A stretch of 64,000 nt of DNA, taken from Flaveria trinervia (lineage: Eukaryota; Streptophyta; Magnoliopsida; Asterales; Asteraceae). Both the position numbers and the translations under genes were made by a program. The notes under the pieces are model-generated. The model was not told where the DNA came from and ran no database searches. It was given only the letters and a program-made list of their open reading frames with translations. The stretch is taken from positions 3,618,987-3,682,986 of the forward strand of contig CM046453.1 of assembly GCA_025506515.1 (NCBI GenBank). The letters are read 5' to 3'. Of this stretch, positions 22,765-35,581 are shown piece after piece; the stretch's first letter is position 1; every line of letters begins with the position of its first letter.

Positions 22765-25700
22765 ATGGCGGCTGAAGGTAGCAGTTCTCAAGCACCCATC
22801 GTCCCGAAGTTTGATGGTGATTACGATCATGGAGTCTCGTGATGGAGAACTTGTTGCGTTCCAAAGAGTACTGGGGTGTCATCGACCCGGGTTTCACTGA
22901 ACCTGCGCCGTCGACAGAACTTACTGATGCGCAACGACAGACTCTGGCTGATCTCCGGCTGAAGGATTTGAAAGCTCGAAATTTCTTGTTTTACTCCATT
23001 GACAAGAACATTTTGAGAACAATCACACAGAAGGCCACTGCAAAACAACTGTGGGATGCGATGAAGGTTAAGTATCAAGGGAATGCACGGGTGAAGAAAG
23101 CACAGTTGCAGCGCCTGCGGAGAGAGAGAGAATATGAACTGCGGAGATGAAGACTGGTGAGTCGGTTACCGACTATTTTGGACGCGTGATGACTGTCTCC
23201 AATGCGATGAGTTCGGTTGGGGAGGACATGCCGGAGGTCAAGAATGTTGAGAAGGTTCTGCGAACCTTGACTGAGAATTTCAATTATGTGGTTTGTTCGA
23301 TCGAGGAGTCCCAAGACATTGATACACTCTCTGTTGACGAGTTGCAAAGTTCGTTGATCGTTCACGAACAGAAGTTGAAGCCTCGATCCACCGATGAACA
23401 AGTCTTGAAGGTTGAGAATGACCTCGGTTCGGGAAGAGGCCGTGGTAGGGGTCGTGGGTCCTCTTATCGAGGTCGTGGCCGAGGTCGGGGGAGGGGACGT
23501 GAGGAGTCCACCGTTGAGTGTTAACGATGTCACACAAATCGGCCATTTTCAGTATGATTGCCCGGAGAATGAACGAGCCGCAAAACTATGCCGAGTTTGA
23601 TGACTCCGAAGAATTGGTTCTCATGGCTCAGGTTGAAGAAGTGGACCGTCCTCTCAACGGGACATGGTTCCTTGATTCGGCTGCTCCAACCACATGACGG
23701 GAATGAAAGGGTGGTTCGTCCAACTTGATGAAAGCTATCAGAACACGGTACGTTTGGGTAATGATTACGTTTGGAGGTGAAAGGGCTTGGTGATATACGG
23801 TTTGAGGTTGGTGGACGGGTGCATGTTGTGAAAGTGTGTACTACGTACCCGCTCTAACCTCGAATCTTCTCAGTATCGGGCAGTTGCAAGAGAAGGGTCT
23901 CACCGTGACCGTGCAACATGGGGAGTGCAGGCTTTATCATCCAACCCATGGTTTGATCCTTACGTCCCTTATGACGAAGAATCGCATGTTTCTTGTTCGT
24001 GCAAGCATGCAACCATTCCAACCAGGGTGTTTCAAAGTTGAAGAGGAGAATTCTACCCAGTTGTGGCATCGACGTTATGGACATGTGAATGCTAAAGCCA
24101 TCCGCACCATGCAGTACAAGAAAATGGTGCACGGCCTACCTTTCGTAACTGGGAAGACAAAGGTTTGTGAGGTTTGCAATCTTGGGAAACAACAACGGGA
24201 CGTCATCCCAAAACGAAGCACCTGGCGGGCACAAGAACCTCTCGAGCTTATTCACACTGATTTATGCGGGCCCATCGATCCACCTTCCAGAGGAGGTAAG
24301 AGATATGTACTGGTTTTTATCGATGACTATTCTCGCAAGTCATGGCTGTATTTTCTTGCTGAGAAAGGGCACTCTTTCGAGTTTTTCAAGAAGTTCAAGG
24401 CTCTCGTTGAAAATGAAAGTGGGAAACGAATTAAGTCTATGCGAAGCGATAGGGGAGGGGAGTTTACATTGAATCGTTTTAATGAATTTTGTGAGGGGAA
24501 TGGTATTCGAAGACAACTTACAGCGGCATACACGCCGCAACAGAATGGAACCGCTGAACGACGAAACCGAACCGTAATGAACATGGTTCGAAGTTTGCTC
24601 ATGGAGAAGAGATTACCAAAGGATTTTGGGCAGAGGTGGCAACTTGGGCTTGTCATATTTTAAACCGATGCATCACCAAGGCACTAGATGAAGGTGTTCC
24701 AGAAGAGAAGTGGTCAGGTAACAAACCTAATGTTGATTATTTTCGTGTATTTGGATGTATGGGCATGTACACATACCCTCACAATTCAGATCAAAGCTTG
24801 ATAAGAGATCCCACAAGTGTATTTTTCTGGTATAAGTGTTGAATCCAAGGCCTATAAAATGTACGACCCTATTTCAAGAAAGGTGGTGATAAGTAGGGAT
24901 GTAATTTGAGGAGGAAAGAAAGTATATGGGATTGGTCAGAAAAGGAGGTACAAGGGGAGCTCCTAATTCCAGATGATGGTGACCATTCAAGCCAAAATGC
25001 AGTCCATGAGGGGCCCACTTTAACGCAGGAAGGTACTTTTTGGAACCACAAAATATTGAGCCATGTGATAATGTGCAGGAGGTATCACGTGAAAGTGATA
25101 ACTCAACCACAAATGAGAATGAAGTGACGGTTCGAAAGTCCTCTCGCACTATAAGACCACCGGTTTGGATGGAAGATTACCACATAGACGAGGAATCTTT
25201 GGAAGAAATAGAAGAGGAGGCTGGGTTTGCACTCTATAGTTCATCGAATGACCCAACCACTTATGAAGAAGCTAAGGGTGATCAACGATGGGTGAAGGCA
25301 ATGGTTCAAGAGTGGATTCCATTGAAGAAAATCATACATGGGAGTTGGTTAAGGCGCCAACTGATGCGAAGCCGATCGGTTTGAAATGGGTTTTCAAGAC
25401 GAAATATAATGAAGACGGGAAGGTTGACAAGTACAAAGCTCGGCTCGTAGTAAAGGTTATGCTCAGCGAAAGGGTTAGACTACGAGAAGTTTTGCCCGGT
25501 GGCTCGGTGGGACACGATTCGATCTATGATGGCATTAATGGCTCAAAAGAGATGGGTCATATACCAACTTGACGTCAAGAGTGCGTTTCTCTATGGCGAA
25601 CTGAATGAGTTGGTATATGTGAAGCAGCCGAAGGTTTTGAGAAGAGGGGGAGGGGAGGAAGACAAAGTTTACAAGTTAACCGTGCTCTCTACGGATTAAA

Positions 25701-26780
25701 ACAAGCGTCGAGAGCATGGTTTATACGTTTGGAAAATTATTTCATCAAAGAAGGGTTCACCAAGAGCCAATATGACCACACTTTGTTCATTAAAAAAAGA
25801 GGCGATGGAATGTTCTTGTAAGTGTTACGTTGATGACCTTATATATGCAGGAAATGATGGAGTTTTGTGTGAGGATTTTAAAAGATCCATGCAACAAGAA
25901 TTTAAGATGACAGACCTAGGGAAGATGCACTATTTTCTGGGAGTGGAAGTGCACCAAAGGAAGATGGTATTTTTGTTAGCCAAAGGAAGTATGCAAAGGA
26001 AGTTCTTGAGCGGTTCAATATGTGGGAATGCAAGCCTGTGAAGAATCCCATAGTCCCGGGTACGGTTTTGACAAAGGAAGGTATGGGAAAGGAAGTTGAA
26101 GCTAGAATGTACAAGAGGTTAGTTGGGAGCTTGATGTATCTCACGGTAACAAGACCAGATATCGCCTACTCGGTGTCACTTATCTCTCGTTACATGTCAA
26201 GCCCAAGAGAACAACACTTGCTGGTGGCTAAAAGAATTTTGAGGTATTTGAGAGGTACGTACGATTACGGTTTGATGTATAAGAATGGGTTCGGTGATGG
26301 GTTACAAGTATTCACGGATAGTGATTACGCTCGTGACTTGGAAGATCGTAGGTGTACATCTGGGTATGTTTGTTTGTTAGGGGGGGCTGCTGTGTGTTGG
26401 AGCTCGAGGAAACAAGACATAGTTACGTTATCGTCGACCGAAGCCGAGTACGTAGGAGCTACTGCATGTGCACAACATTGTGTATGGTTAAATGGGTTGC
26501 TTAATGATCTCGGGTGTGAGAAGGAGGTTCCAATAGAAGTGTTTTGTGACAACAGCTCTACTATCAAGTTATCAAAAAAACCAGTGATGCATAGAAGAAC
26601 TAAACATATCGACGTACGTTTTCACTACCTTCGAGAACTGTTACAAACGGGTTGATCAAGCTTGTGTTTTGTGGGACAAAGGATCAGTTGGCCGATGCAA
26701 TGACGAAGCCAATGAAGTTGGATGATTTTCTCAGGTTCAGGAAGATGTTTGGAATTGATAAATGGAAGTGTGATACTGTC
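22765..26780 (+). pseudogene. copia-1 gag-pol, frameshifted
   Basis: Gag starts at ATG 22765 (MAAEGSSSQAPIV), has the UBN2-type gag region to about 23150 and a long RG-rich stretch (23430-23510) before a disrupted CCHC zinc knuckle at 23518-23562. A protease-like DSAA motif is near 23675. Integrase (23836-24663) has the HHCC zinc site (WHRRYGH...CEVCNLG) and DDE core (HTDLCGP, MRSDRGGEF). RT contains QLDVKSAFLYGELNE and YVDD (25826-25837), and RNase H contains STEAEYVGATA and KHIDVRFHYLREL, ending near 26655-26780. The single polyprotein frame is broken at many points, mostly by one-base losses in short homopolymers (for example near 22838, 23685 and 25460-25500). As written it cannot make an intact polyprotein. 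Confidence 0.93.
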
Positions 26781-26786
26781 CAGTTT

Positions 26787-26793
26787 AGGGGAG
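26787..26793 (+). promoter_or_regulatory. Polypurine tract of copia-1
   Basis: AGGGGAG, four bases before the 3' LTR, the usual plus-strand primer site. Confidence 0.75.
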
Positions 26794-26797
26794 TGTT

Positions 26798-27118
26798 TGT
26801 TGCATATGGTTACAAAATGTGCACGTGTGCATGTGGAGTATCATGTGCAAGTGGATGGGTCTCACATATCTATCTTTAGTTGCTTAAAATAAGGGTTTGC
26901 ATACCCACGTAGGAGTCAGTTCACTTTACATGGTCATGTTTGTCCTTTTCTTTTGGTAGGTTAGCTAGTAGTGGTAGAGTGGAGAAGTGGTCCAGTAAGT
27001 TTCTATTTTTCGTTCAGATCATTGTTTTGTAAGCCTATTTATAGGCATGCTAGTTTGTTCTTTGGAATGATTGAATTTGAAGTGATTTGTTCCTCCGATT
27101 TACTCATACCACCTTACA
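26798..27118 (+). repeat. 3' LTR of copia-1
   Basis: TGTTGCATATGG to CACCTTACA, 321 bp, followed directly by the AGCTT target copy. Differences from the 5' LTR are few: an extra C in a CCC run near 26907, a TTT for TT near 27040, and a small change near 26872. Confidence 0.95.
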
Positions 27119-27123
27119 AGCTT

Positions 27124-28002
27124 TTCCTACGACACATTATCAGTAATACGCCAACAGAATTCCGCCGTAAGAATTACTGACTCACATCAAAATTCAAATA
27201 AAATTAATTTAGTCAACAACATTTTTCATTGATTCTCTGTGGTTCTTTGTGGAGAGAACAAATGATTAAACTTAAAAGGAAGGGCTTTAGTGTTGATATG
27301 TAAAATGGTTTAACTGGTCAGAATATATTAATTTCTAGTTACATGTAGAGTCATGTGTAAACATAGAAAGATAGAACTGTAAATACGTACGTGGGTAATC
27401 ACAAAGCAACCTTATTATGTCAATCAAATTGTTTAAATAGGGATTGTCAAGAACGATTTAAATGTGTATAGGTGTCGATCATTTTTAAATGTAGTAGATT
27501 CAACTTTATACTCTTAGTTTAGATTGATTAATATTTATACTCTTTTAAAACAAAATTAAAAGGTTCAAAATTTTTTTGAATCACTCAAATCTACTAGTAA
27601 TTTCTTGCACTATCTGTCAATTAAAGAGAATTTAAATTCTTGACCTCAAGTATAAAAAACAAAACGTCCTTCTCACTACGACCATTTTAATTATATTATT
27701 GTCATTTAAGGAACAATTAAACTAACCTTTGATTATCTAACTTAAGCATCATGTTCACTCTTTCTTTAGTCGAAAACCTACAATTAATTATAATCTTACA
27801 AGTACGAAATTGAATAAATCAATGTTTGATGGCAAAAGTTTATCAATAGAACAACATGACCCTCGAATTCATACAAGGTTTAATTTTATAGCCATAAGAA
27901 GCATTAAAATATGGGAAAATTCTTAGAAAAATGCACAAACCATTAATCTTGGAATTAGAATCACGTGATGCGATTAAGACAAAACCCCTTCACCAAGTAC
28001 TT
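27124..28002. other. Intergenic DNA, nothing recognised
   Basis: AT-rich sequence with no supportable exon. Confidence 0.45.
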
Positions 28003-28460
28003 ATTTAACTAGAGTATAAAACATTATATTTTTAAAGATAAAGGTAATTTTAACGATTTATTAATAAAGGGTAACTATAACAATTTATTAATAAAGGACA
28101 AACACAATGTAAGAGTCTGTTTTCACAACTCGAATTATAATTTTTATGCTACATATCAACAACTTACTAGTGATTTGATAAAATTACTGAGTAAAAAAAT
28201 CTAAAATTGCAAAGGAAATTACCTTAGATTTTGATTTATTAAATAGAGTATAAAACATTATATTTGTAGAGATAAAGATAACTATAATGATTTATTAATA
28301 AAGTACAAACCCAATATAAGTCTGTTTTCACAACTCGAATTTATGATTTTCATGTCCTATATCAGCAACTTACTATTTCCTCAAAGCTCGTCCTCATAAT
28401 GATTTGATAAAATTACTGAGTAAAAAAATTAAAAATAACAAAAAAGTACCTTAGATTATG
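28003..28460. repeat. Tandem duplication of about 230 bp beside the PLATZ 3' end
   Basis: Two diverged adjacent copies (about 28003-28230 and 28231-28460) share AGAGTATAAAACATTATATTT, GTCTGTTTTCACAACTCGAA and GATTTGATAAAATTACTGAG in order. Both end with ACCTTAGATT. Confidence 0.8.
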
Positions 28461-28476
28461 AATATTCTCTCATACT

Positions 28477-31429
28477 TCAGCACATTGGTGATCTATGAGG
28501 TATGCCCTTTCTTCTACTCATGTTTGAAGTCATATCCTCGTTAGAATGAACCTTATTAGAAGATCTTCCACAATTGTATAATCCACTTCTCTTCTTTCGG
28601 CTAACAAACTCAGTGCACATCATACTCATGTTATCTGAACCCGATGAGCTTGAGCATGCGCTCATCGGGTCATCAGTGATGGTTGATTGATGTGTTTTAT
28701 TTTCATGTCGTCCTCTCCGTTGTCATTGGAATGAAAAAATCCGGACCAAGTTGTAAGGAAGTGCATACCCTTAGGAATGGTGTGAGATCTCTATAATGTT
28801 TGAGTATAAAATCCACCTACAATATTTCAATGGCAATTTAGTTAGTATATATATAATTCAATTTGCATTTAGTGGTACAATCAAATTTCTATGCAGGGTA
28901 TTCTTTGTATGGCGCATACACTAATCAAATATTCTATATATTAAATAGGTATTAAATAATTGATTGTTACAGAATTTGAAAAAAAAATTAGGTGCTCGAA
29001 TATATCATGATGTCAAACATAATGTAAAACATAACAACCTAAACATGACTTGTTTATTTATGAGATTGGCTTGACCTAGTTTTTTATTTTATTTATCATA
29101 TTAATTACTTCTCAAAAATACAAATTCTTATCCAAACATACAAATTTTATTTAAACTACCATCGTGTGTAAACTAATTTTTTTCAATATTTATGTCTTAA
29201 TAAACTTAAAATACGACAAGTTATGTTATAATGTAAAATACCTTTTAGAGAGACATAGTTGATGAGGCGGATCCAGAACGTTTTGCTAAACATATTCATG
29301 GATTTGATATTATTAACTTACTGTATAGGTTCGGAAGTTAAATCCAAACCTGTAAATATCATGTTAGATTTGCGGGTTCAAGTAAGTTCACCCATTAGGT
29401 GTATGGTCCTATGTTTGGCACTACCCTCCCTGAAATTGGGGCGGAAGAGTGCTAAATATGAACAAACAAAAAATATAGAGTAAATTGTTATTTTCGTCTT
29501 TGAGGTTTGTTGTATATTTTCGTTGACCTCGATTATTTATCTGTTAGGTAGTCATCACGTGCACCTCATGGGGAGAGGCATATATGTACTTTACATCTCA
29601 CTAGGAAAAAGGAAAATCCAGATAAACATTGTTCAATTGCGTCGAACATTCAAACATTATTCGATTGTAATTAATATCAAAGTTGATGTCCACTTAACGG
29701 GTAAAATAAACGACGTTAACAGAAGTGAATGAAAATGATAAGTTTTTAGAATGTAAGAGACACATAGGAAAAAAAATAAAGTTTTTACGATGAAAACAAT
29801 AAAATGCACCAAACCTTTAGGAAGAAAATGATAACTAACTCAAATTATTAGTATAATTTGTCAACCACCTCGATCATTTGGTCAAACATGTTTCCTTTAC
29901 TTGAGAACTAATACTTTGGTCAACAAGATAAATGATATATGTATTTGTTGTTTAAAGGAGAAACATTGGGATAGAGCACTTCATAACGTCTCTTGTTCTA
30001 AGAGCATGAGCATTGCTATTTTTGTGGGGTTGTCTGAAACAATCTTCTTACAGAATGCATTGCATGGCTATGTCGTTAGTGGGTTGTTTTTAGCTTCTTT
30101 AATATATTTATTTTGTGACAAACACTCATGGAAGAGGCAAGGGTGGCAGCTTAAAAAATAATTTTTCATCACTTTCTTATAAATTATAAATAATAATGTC
30201 TTTAAATAGTTATAAGTTTTCATTTCTTTTATAATTTAGTCTATAAACCTATCAAAATTAAGAATTTTGTAAAATAAGAATTTGAAGCATTTGGTAACAT
30301 TTACATTTACAGGTTTAATTATATGTGACTAGAGCGAAACTCAAACAACTGTTTTGATGTACAATTTCATTTTCTTATAAATTACTAATATTTAACTTCT
30401 TTCTTTCTTGAAAATAGGTGGATCATAGCTTTCTTCTTCTTAAGAGCAGAAAGTTATAACTTATTTCAATATATTCAATTATGAAATCATGGTCATGTGT
30501 GTTTAGAAACAATATTAATTAGTTAGTTAGGGTTTATTGTAATAATTTATAATTACAAATATAATTTGAGTATGTTTATTGTAATAATTTATAATTACAA
30601 ATATAATTTGAGTATGTTTACTTTGTAATTATCATTGTACTGCTATAAGTATTTAACCAGTAATACATAACATAAAATGAGATTTTAATATTACTTTATG
30701 CGCGTCATGTTATGATAATTAAACTAGAGGATCGAATTGAAAGTGGAATTGAATTACCTTACACCCTAGAGAGCAATGGATGAAGGGCTCTTGGAGGCTC
30801 CTATCACAAGAAGTACAATAGTTTCCAGAGCCCTTAAATTGCCTGTTTTGAGGTCTCTTCTTGATGAACACAACTTTCCCACTATTGATGGTATAAGCCT
30901 GATAGAATTGTAAGCCAATTCAGCAAACAATTTCTAACTGAATTATGCTAATATTAATAAATAAATAAAAGATACATAATACTTGTGTACTAAGCCTTTC
31001 AATTTAGTATAAAGGCCTTGATTCTTTTAACTTGAACTTTACCTGAATATTTGAGCAGTCGATAAGCCGTTCTAAGTCATCCAAACTAACACATCATGGT
31101 ATACGTAACGACGAACTTGAAGGAGCCTATGGAATCTATGGACGTGCACACAGTGTGGACAAATACTAATGCAACAATCCAAACAACATATATTCTTCTC
31201 ATTCTTCTTTGAGTTCTCATGAGTTGAACATGCCGTGAAGAAATTTTGCACATAGAGGGCTTCTAACCAATCTGGCTTTCGATTACCCTATAATTAGACG
31301 GTATATATGATCGTCAATTCTCTGAAATATTTGACTTATGAATCTAAAGAAACACATATATAATAAAGGATTTGAGAATTTATGAAATTATAGATAGAAT
31401 TGAGAATTTGATATACATATCCATACCAT
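28477..31429 (-). pseudogene. PLATZ-family transcription factor gene with apparent frameshifts
   Basis: Four exons fit a plant PLATZ protein, a zinc-dependent, A/T-rich-DNA-binding nuclear factor: exon 1 is the ATG alone (31429-31427, directly followed by GTATGG), exon 2 31287-31043, exon 3 30898-30758, exon 4 28816-28477. All introns have GT..AG ends. Exon 2 encodes GNRKPDWLEAL, Cys/His ligands (CLDCCISICPHC) and HRLLQVRRYVYHD. Exon 3 encodes VVFIKKRPQNRQFKGSGNYC and a CDRSLQEPFIHCSLGCK motif. Exon 4 ends SRRKGIPHRSPMC, the family's C-terminus. Exon 2 is 245 bp and lacks one base after the HDV codons (GTGTTAG where GTGGTTAG is expected). Exon 4 is 340 bp and shifts frame twice between FFIP and the SACSSSSGSDN region. 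Restoring three bases would give about 243 codons, the usual family size. Either a young pseudogene or a real gene with assembly errors. Confidence 0.85.
28817..30757 (-). other. Large third intron of the PLATZ gene
   Basis: About 1.94 kb between exons 3 and 4. It holds a 42-bp exact tandem duplication at 30532-30615 (unit with AATAATTTATAATTAC). I recognise no coding sequence in it; ORFs at 29259, 29523 and 29901 show no domain. Confidence 0.55.
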
Positions 31430-31760
31430 GATCACATAAACTCTAGCTCTTTGAATAGCGAGATAGTGGAGTGATTTGAGGGTGAGTGTGTTTGGGAGGA
31501 TCACAAGCAAAATAAAGGGTATGCATAAACAATTATATATCACTCCTTGGGTTGATAAACAATTAACATCGTCAAAAGTAAAGTATGTCTAATGTAGCTC
31601 ATGCTAGATGTGTTTTATGTTAGAATTAACAATGTGAACATTATTATTACGAAGTAATTAAATTTGTACTATTTTACTCTAAGTTTAAATTTTCAAGTAC
31701 GAAAGAAACTAGTATAAACGGACAAACAAATTTACTAGTAATATTTCACTCATAACATAG
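31430..31760. other. PLATZ upstream region
   Basis: Sequence upstream (minus-strand sense) of the PLATZ ATG. No TATA box that I would call confidently. Confidence 0.4.
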
Positions 31761-31853
31761 AGTGTATATATTATATATATATATAAGTATATATATGTAT
31801 ATATAAGTATGTATGTATGTATGTATGTATGTATGTATGTGTATATATATATA

Positions 31854-31898
<45 letters not shown>
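31761..31898. repeat. TA/TATG microsatellite
   Basis: A (TA)n tract, about six GTAT units near 31805-31845, then about 25 more TA units. Minus-strand ORF 31709-31951 is a translation of it. Confidence 0.95.
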
Positions 31899-31903
<5 letters not shown>

Positions 31904-32632
31904 AAGAGTTAGGCTAAAAATGGTTGGTTGTATAAAAAGTCTAGGAAGCATTTCTAGCCATTGGATATGTTTGATAAATGGATGAGATTTAATGTGGCGA
32001 TTTTGTTAATTGCGTTTTAAGGATTTTAGGTTTCTTTGAATTCAAGGGGCAAATCTGTCATTTAATTAAAAACTATAGAAGGTAATTAATCGTCGAACCA
32101 ATTAAGGGTATTGACAACTGAAACCCAAGATTGCATGGGATATTGGAGAAGAAATAGGACAAACAAAATCAATGGAACGTGATAAATACTTAAACGCAAT
32201 ATGACAATGCGTGTTAAGCTATTCATATGTTTTATAAGGATATCAATATTGAGTATTTAACGGCCAACTGTGCGTACTTAGATGTTAACTATGCGTATTA
32301 AGTATTATAACTATGCGTATTAAGTATTATAATTGTGCGTATGTAGTGGTCAAGTGTGCGTATTATAACTGTGCGTATGTAGTGGCCAACTGTCCAATTC
32401 TTCTCACAGCCATTGCCTCACGATTTAGATAAAATATGTTTATCAGGATTAATCGATTGAAATATGTTTACCGTATTCAAATCAATGGATATATATAACT
32501 TCCTTTTTAAACACAAATGCTAATACAAATATACTCTTTCATTTAATATATATATAAATCCACTTGTCACTACAACAAATCTTCCTAGACTTTTTAAGTA
32601 AAATTGACTTTTAATAGAACCCACACATCTAT
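31899..32632. mobile_element. TIR element between TA microsatellites (copy c)
   Basis: The left end TAGGGAAGAGTTAGG follows a long TA tract and the right end AACCCACACATCTA precedes another. An AAAAGTCTAGGAAG block lies about 35 bases inside the left end and appears inverted (CTTCCTAGACTTTTT) about 45 bases inside the right end, so the ends are inverted repeats. The interior (about 32215-32395) has a degenerate tandem repeat of TGCGTATTAAGTATTATAAC. No transposase. Related to copy a at 20683-20878. Confidence 0.55.
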
Positions 32633-33050
32633 ATATATATATATATATATAAAAAAGATGATAGTTAAATTTACCTGTAGAAGATAGAAAGGTGGCTTCC
32701 AGTAAAATCCAATTCAACCGTGGGGATAAAAATTAAGGTTGATAGGGATAAAATGAATTTACCCAATTCAGTAAAAATTAACCTAGGACAGAATTGAAGT
32801 AGCAACCAATGGTTTGTTATATAGAATGAAAAGCAAAACCCTAGAACTGTAGATGAAAGTAAATATATAAATTAAAAGGTAGATTACGTACGATAGACAG
32901 AACGTGGGTGTTGTTACCATGTCTCCCAATACTAGCTTGGTTTCCTAAAACCACATTTTTAAAATTAATAAAGAAATAATTTCATGGCCTTGGCTAGAGA
33001 GCTCTCTTAACCCTAAACTAGCCATATATGCTTCTCTCCTTGGAACAGAT

Positions 33051-33085
<35 letters not shown>

Positions 33086-33254
33086 TGTGGGTGTTAATTA
33101 ATATATGAAACTTTCACTTGGTGGCAGCTGGCTGTAAAGTTAGAATAATAATGTGTCTTAGGTCAATTAGGAGATATGTAGGAAGAAAATTTGTTTAACC
33201 ATCATTAAGGAGAAGATGATTTCATGTTTTTTTTGGGTGGGGGTGTATTCTTAA
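32633..33254. other. Intergenic DNA with TA and CT microsatellites
   Basis: A TA run ends near 32650 and a perfect (CT)n run of about 15 units lies at 33052-33082. On the minus strand the latter is a (GA)n tract of the kind common in plant promoters and leaders, about 1.6 kb upstream of the PLATZ ATG. No exon seen. Confidence 0.5.
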
Positions 33255-34016
33255 AGTCACTTGCAATCTAATTTCATACGCTTTGTAGCAACGGTTTGGA
33301 AACACTTATAACATCTGTTTGGTAGATAAGTCCAACGTCATCTAACTAACAAGGGCGATCATTAAGTTTCTATAACTAACAACATTTAAGACAAGGGCTA
33401 GTGCCAAATACAACAAATGGTTGTTACAGTTGAAGCAAACGACCTTTTATTAAGCGGTATAAATCTATGTAACCTGCTATTAATTACCAACTTCTCTCGT
33501 GCATATGATTATCCGAAGACCATAACAACATTAATTTCCCCTTCATTTGCTTATACCACATCTTCTCGTATGGTTCTAGGTCGCTTATAGTTAAATACTC
33601 ACCTAAAAATATGTAAACTTATGGAATCTAATCTCACATGCATTCTTTAAAGCAATGGTTTGGAAACACTTATAACATCCGTTGTGGATAGATAAGTCTA
33701 ATGTCATATAACTAACAAGTGTCGGATGAGTGTTTCTATAACTAACGGCAATTAAGACAAGGTCTAGTGCCAACATTTTTACTATTACAACATTACGGTT
33801 GTTACAATTGGAGCAAATGATCATTTATTAAGTTTTTGTAATTATTTTTTATATGTGGTATAAATCTATGTAACCTGCTATTAATTACCATCTTCTCTCG
33901 CGCATATGATTTTTCGAAGACCATAACACATTAATCTCCCCTTCATTTGCTTATACTACATCTTCTCGTATGGTTCTTAGATCGCTTATAGTTAAATAAT
34001 CACCTAATTTTCTAGG
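33255..34016. repeat. Tandem duplication of about 365-390 bp
   Basis: Two adjacent diverged copies (about 33255-33606 and 33618-34016). They share GGTTTGGAAACACTTATAAC, GGTATAAATCTATGTAACCT and CTTCTCGTATGGTTCT in the same order. The second copy has an extra AT-rich stretch near 33830-33855. No coding potential seen. Confidence 0.85.
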
Positions 34017-35576
34017 TTTGTAGTATTTTCTCAAAATATGTAAACTTACATGATCTAATGTTTCTAGTTTCAATTTCTTTTGTTAGTAAAGCTAATCATA
34101 ATATTTGTATATTTAAAATTCTTTAAATCATGGTATCCACTAACCACAACCAAAATTCATAACTCTATATAGACTAGTCCACGACACTATCACCCATTGT
34201 ATAATAATAACCAGTCCTCTCTCTAATCTATTTGTATTTTCTCAACTTGTGCATACTTAAAAACTTTCACGTTTCTGGTTTCAAAATCTCTCTTGTTTAA
34301 CTCTGAAACAAAACCGAGTATTTTTTGTTTAAATGTGAAAATAAGAATGTGTTTTTAATTTTTATTTATAAAAAGGTTTAGGATACTTTTGGGTACCACC
34401 CCCTCCACCCTAGGATTATATATAATAATCACGTTTTAATTTTGTTTTAATAGAATAGCTCATGACATATTTTTCAAATAAAAACCATTCAAGTTTCAAT
34501 AATGTAATAATCTTTTAAAATATTATATATATGGAACAACTACATATATATCATCCACAAACATTTGTCATATTTTCTAACTAGTATATATTACCGATGG
34601 TTTTACATCAGTGATTGCATCCATAGATGAATTTCGTACGACACCTACAATAATACTTGTTCGTTCTATAGTAGTAACGTTGCCTCTCTCTTAATGCTTG
34701 GGAACATGTAATCTCAAAACAACTTAATTAACAAGAAAATTTTGATGTTGTAACCTTCATGTGATCATGTAATAAGCAGTCACGTGAAAGGGGATCCAAT
34801 GACGACCTGAGCTCATCATCTGACTCTTTGATTCATATATCCAATTTGTCCCTCTCGATCTTAATAAGAACCGTCTTTCTTGAACTTGCAAATATTCCTC
34901 CTTTAACTGTTCTCCAACTTGTTATTTTAAGCTTCATGTGTGCTGCCATACAACTTAATAATTAATCATATATAGTTTCAGATATTAACTCACATTTATC
35001 AACTTCATAGTTTTATATTATATCATTTACTGTCTAGAAAACCATAATCTCCAAATTTTACAGTTCTTTTAGATTCTTTTATGCTTTTTGTTATATCTAT
35101 ATAATAACAATTAAGAACAGTTGTATTAATAGTTAGATTGATTATATGTATGGTATTGAAATCTAAATTTGAGCAAATTAAGTGCGATAATACAACAGGA
35201 TATATACATCGCAAGTTTTGATAGTTACTTTATATATCCATACATATATTCCCAACACCATCACATTGGCATGAAACATTCGAGGTTTTAATAGATAATA
35301 GATATACGAGAGGTGTTTTTCAAATACGTTAGTCACTACGTAGTCGTGATGAATTAGCATGATTGATAACTTGATGATATAATTTTGTATACTTAGTGAG
35401 TTGATCTTAGGTAAGAAACAATTTAAGTTGAACACGTAGGGACTTCATGTGATTAAATTCTAATAAAGCAATTCATACTGTTGTTACTTATTTTTAACAT
35501 AGTGGGTAACCCGCGTTTCGCGGCGGGATACGGTTTCTACTCGCTTGTGCCTATATACATGTATATTATTATTATT
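34017..35576. other. Intergenic DNA, nothing firm
   Basis: No exon recognised. At 35511-35530 there is a GC-rich hairpin candidate (CCCGCGTTTCGCGGCGGG) like the family B Helitron ends, but the adjacent terminus reads CTAT (minus strand) where CTRR is expected, so I do not call an element. Confidence 0.45.
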
Positions 35577-35581
35577 AATAC

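Larger units (their letters stand above)
22387..27118 (+). mobile_element. Ty1/copia LTR retrotransposon, copia-1 (4.73 kb)
   Basis: A near-complete element with two LTRs (22387-22706 and 26798-27118), a tRNA primer-binding site, gag, protease, integrase, reverse transcriptase and RNase H in the Ty1/copia order, and a polypurine tract. The perfect target duplication AGCTT is at 22382-22386 and 27119-27123. By eye the LTRs differ at only about four or five positions in 320, mostly one-base length changes, so the insertion is recent. The coding region is nonetheless broken by many one-base losses. Confidence 0.97.

Noticed and set aside
35511..35530. A further Helitron end near 35.5 kb
   Set aside because: The hairpin is present but the terminus reads CTAT, not CTRR, and no second end was found.
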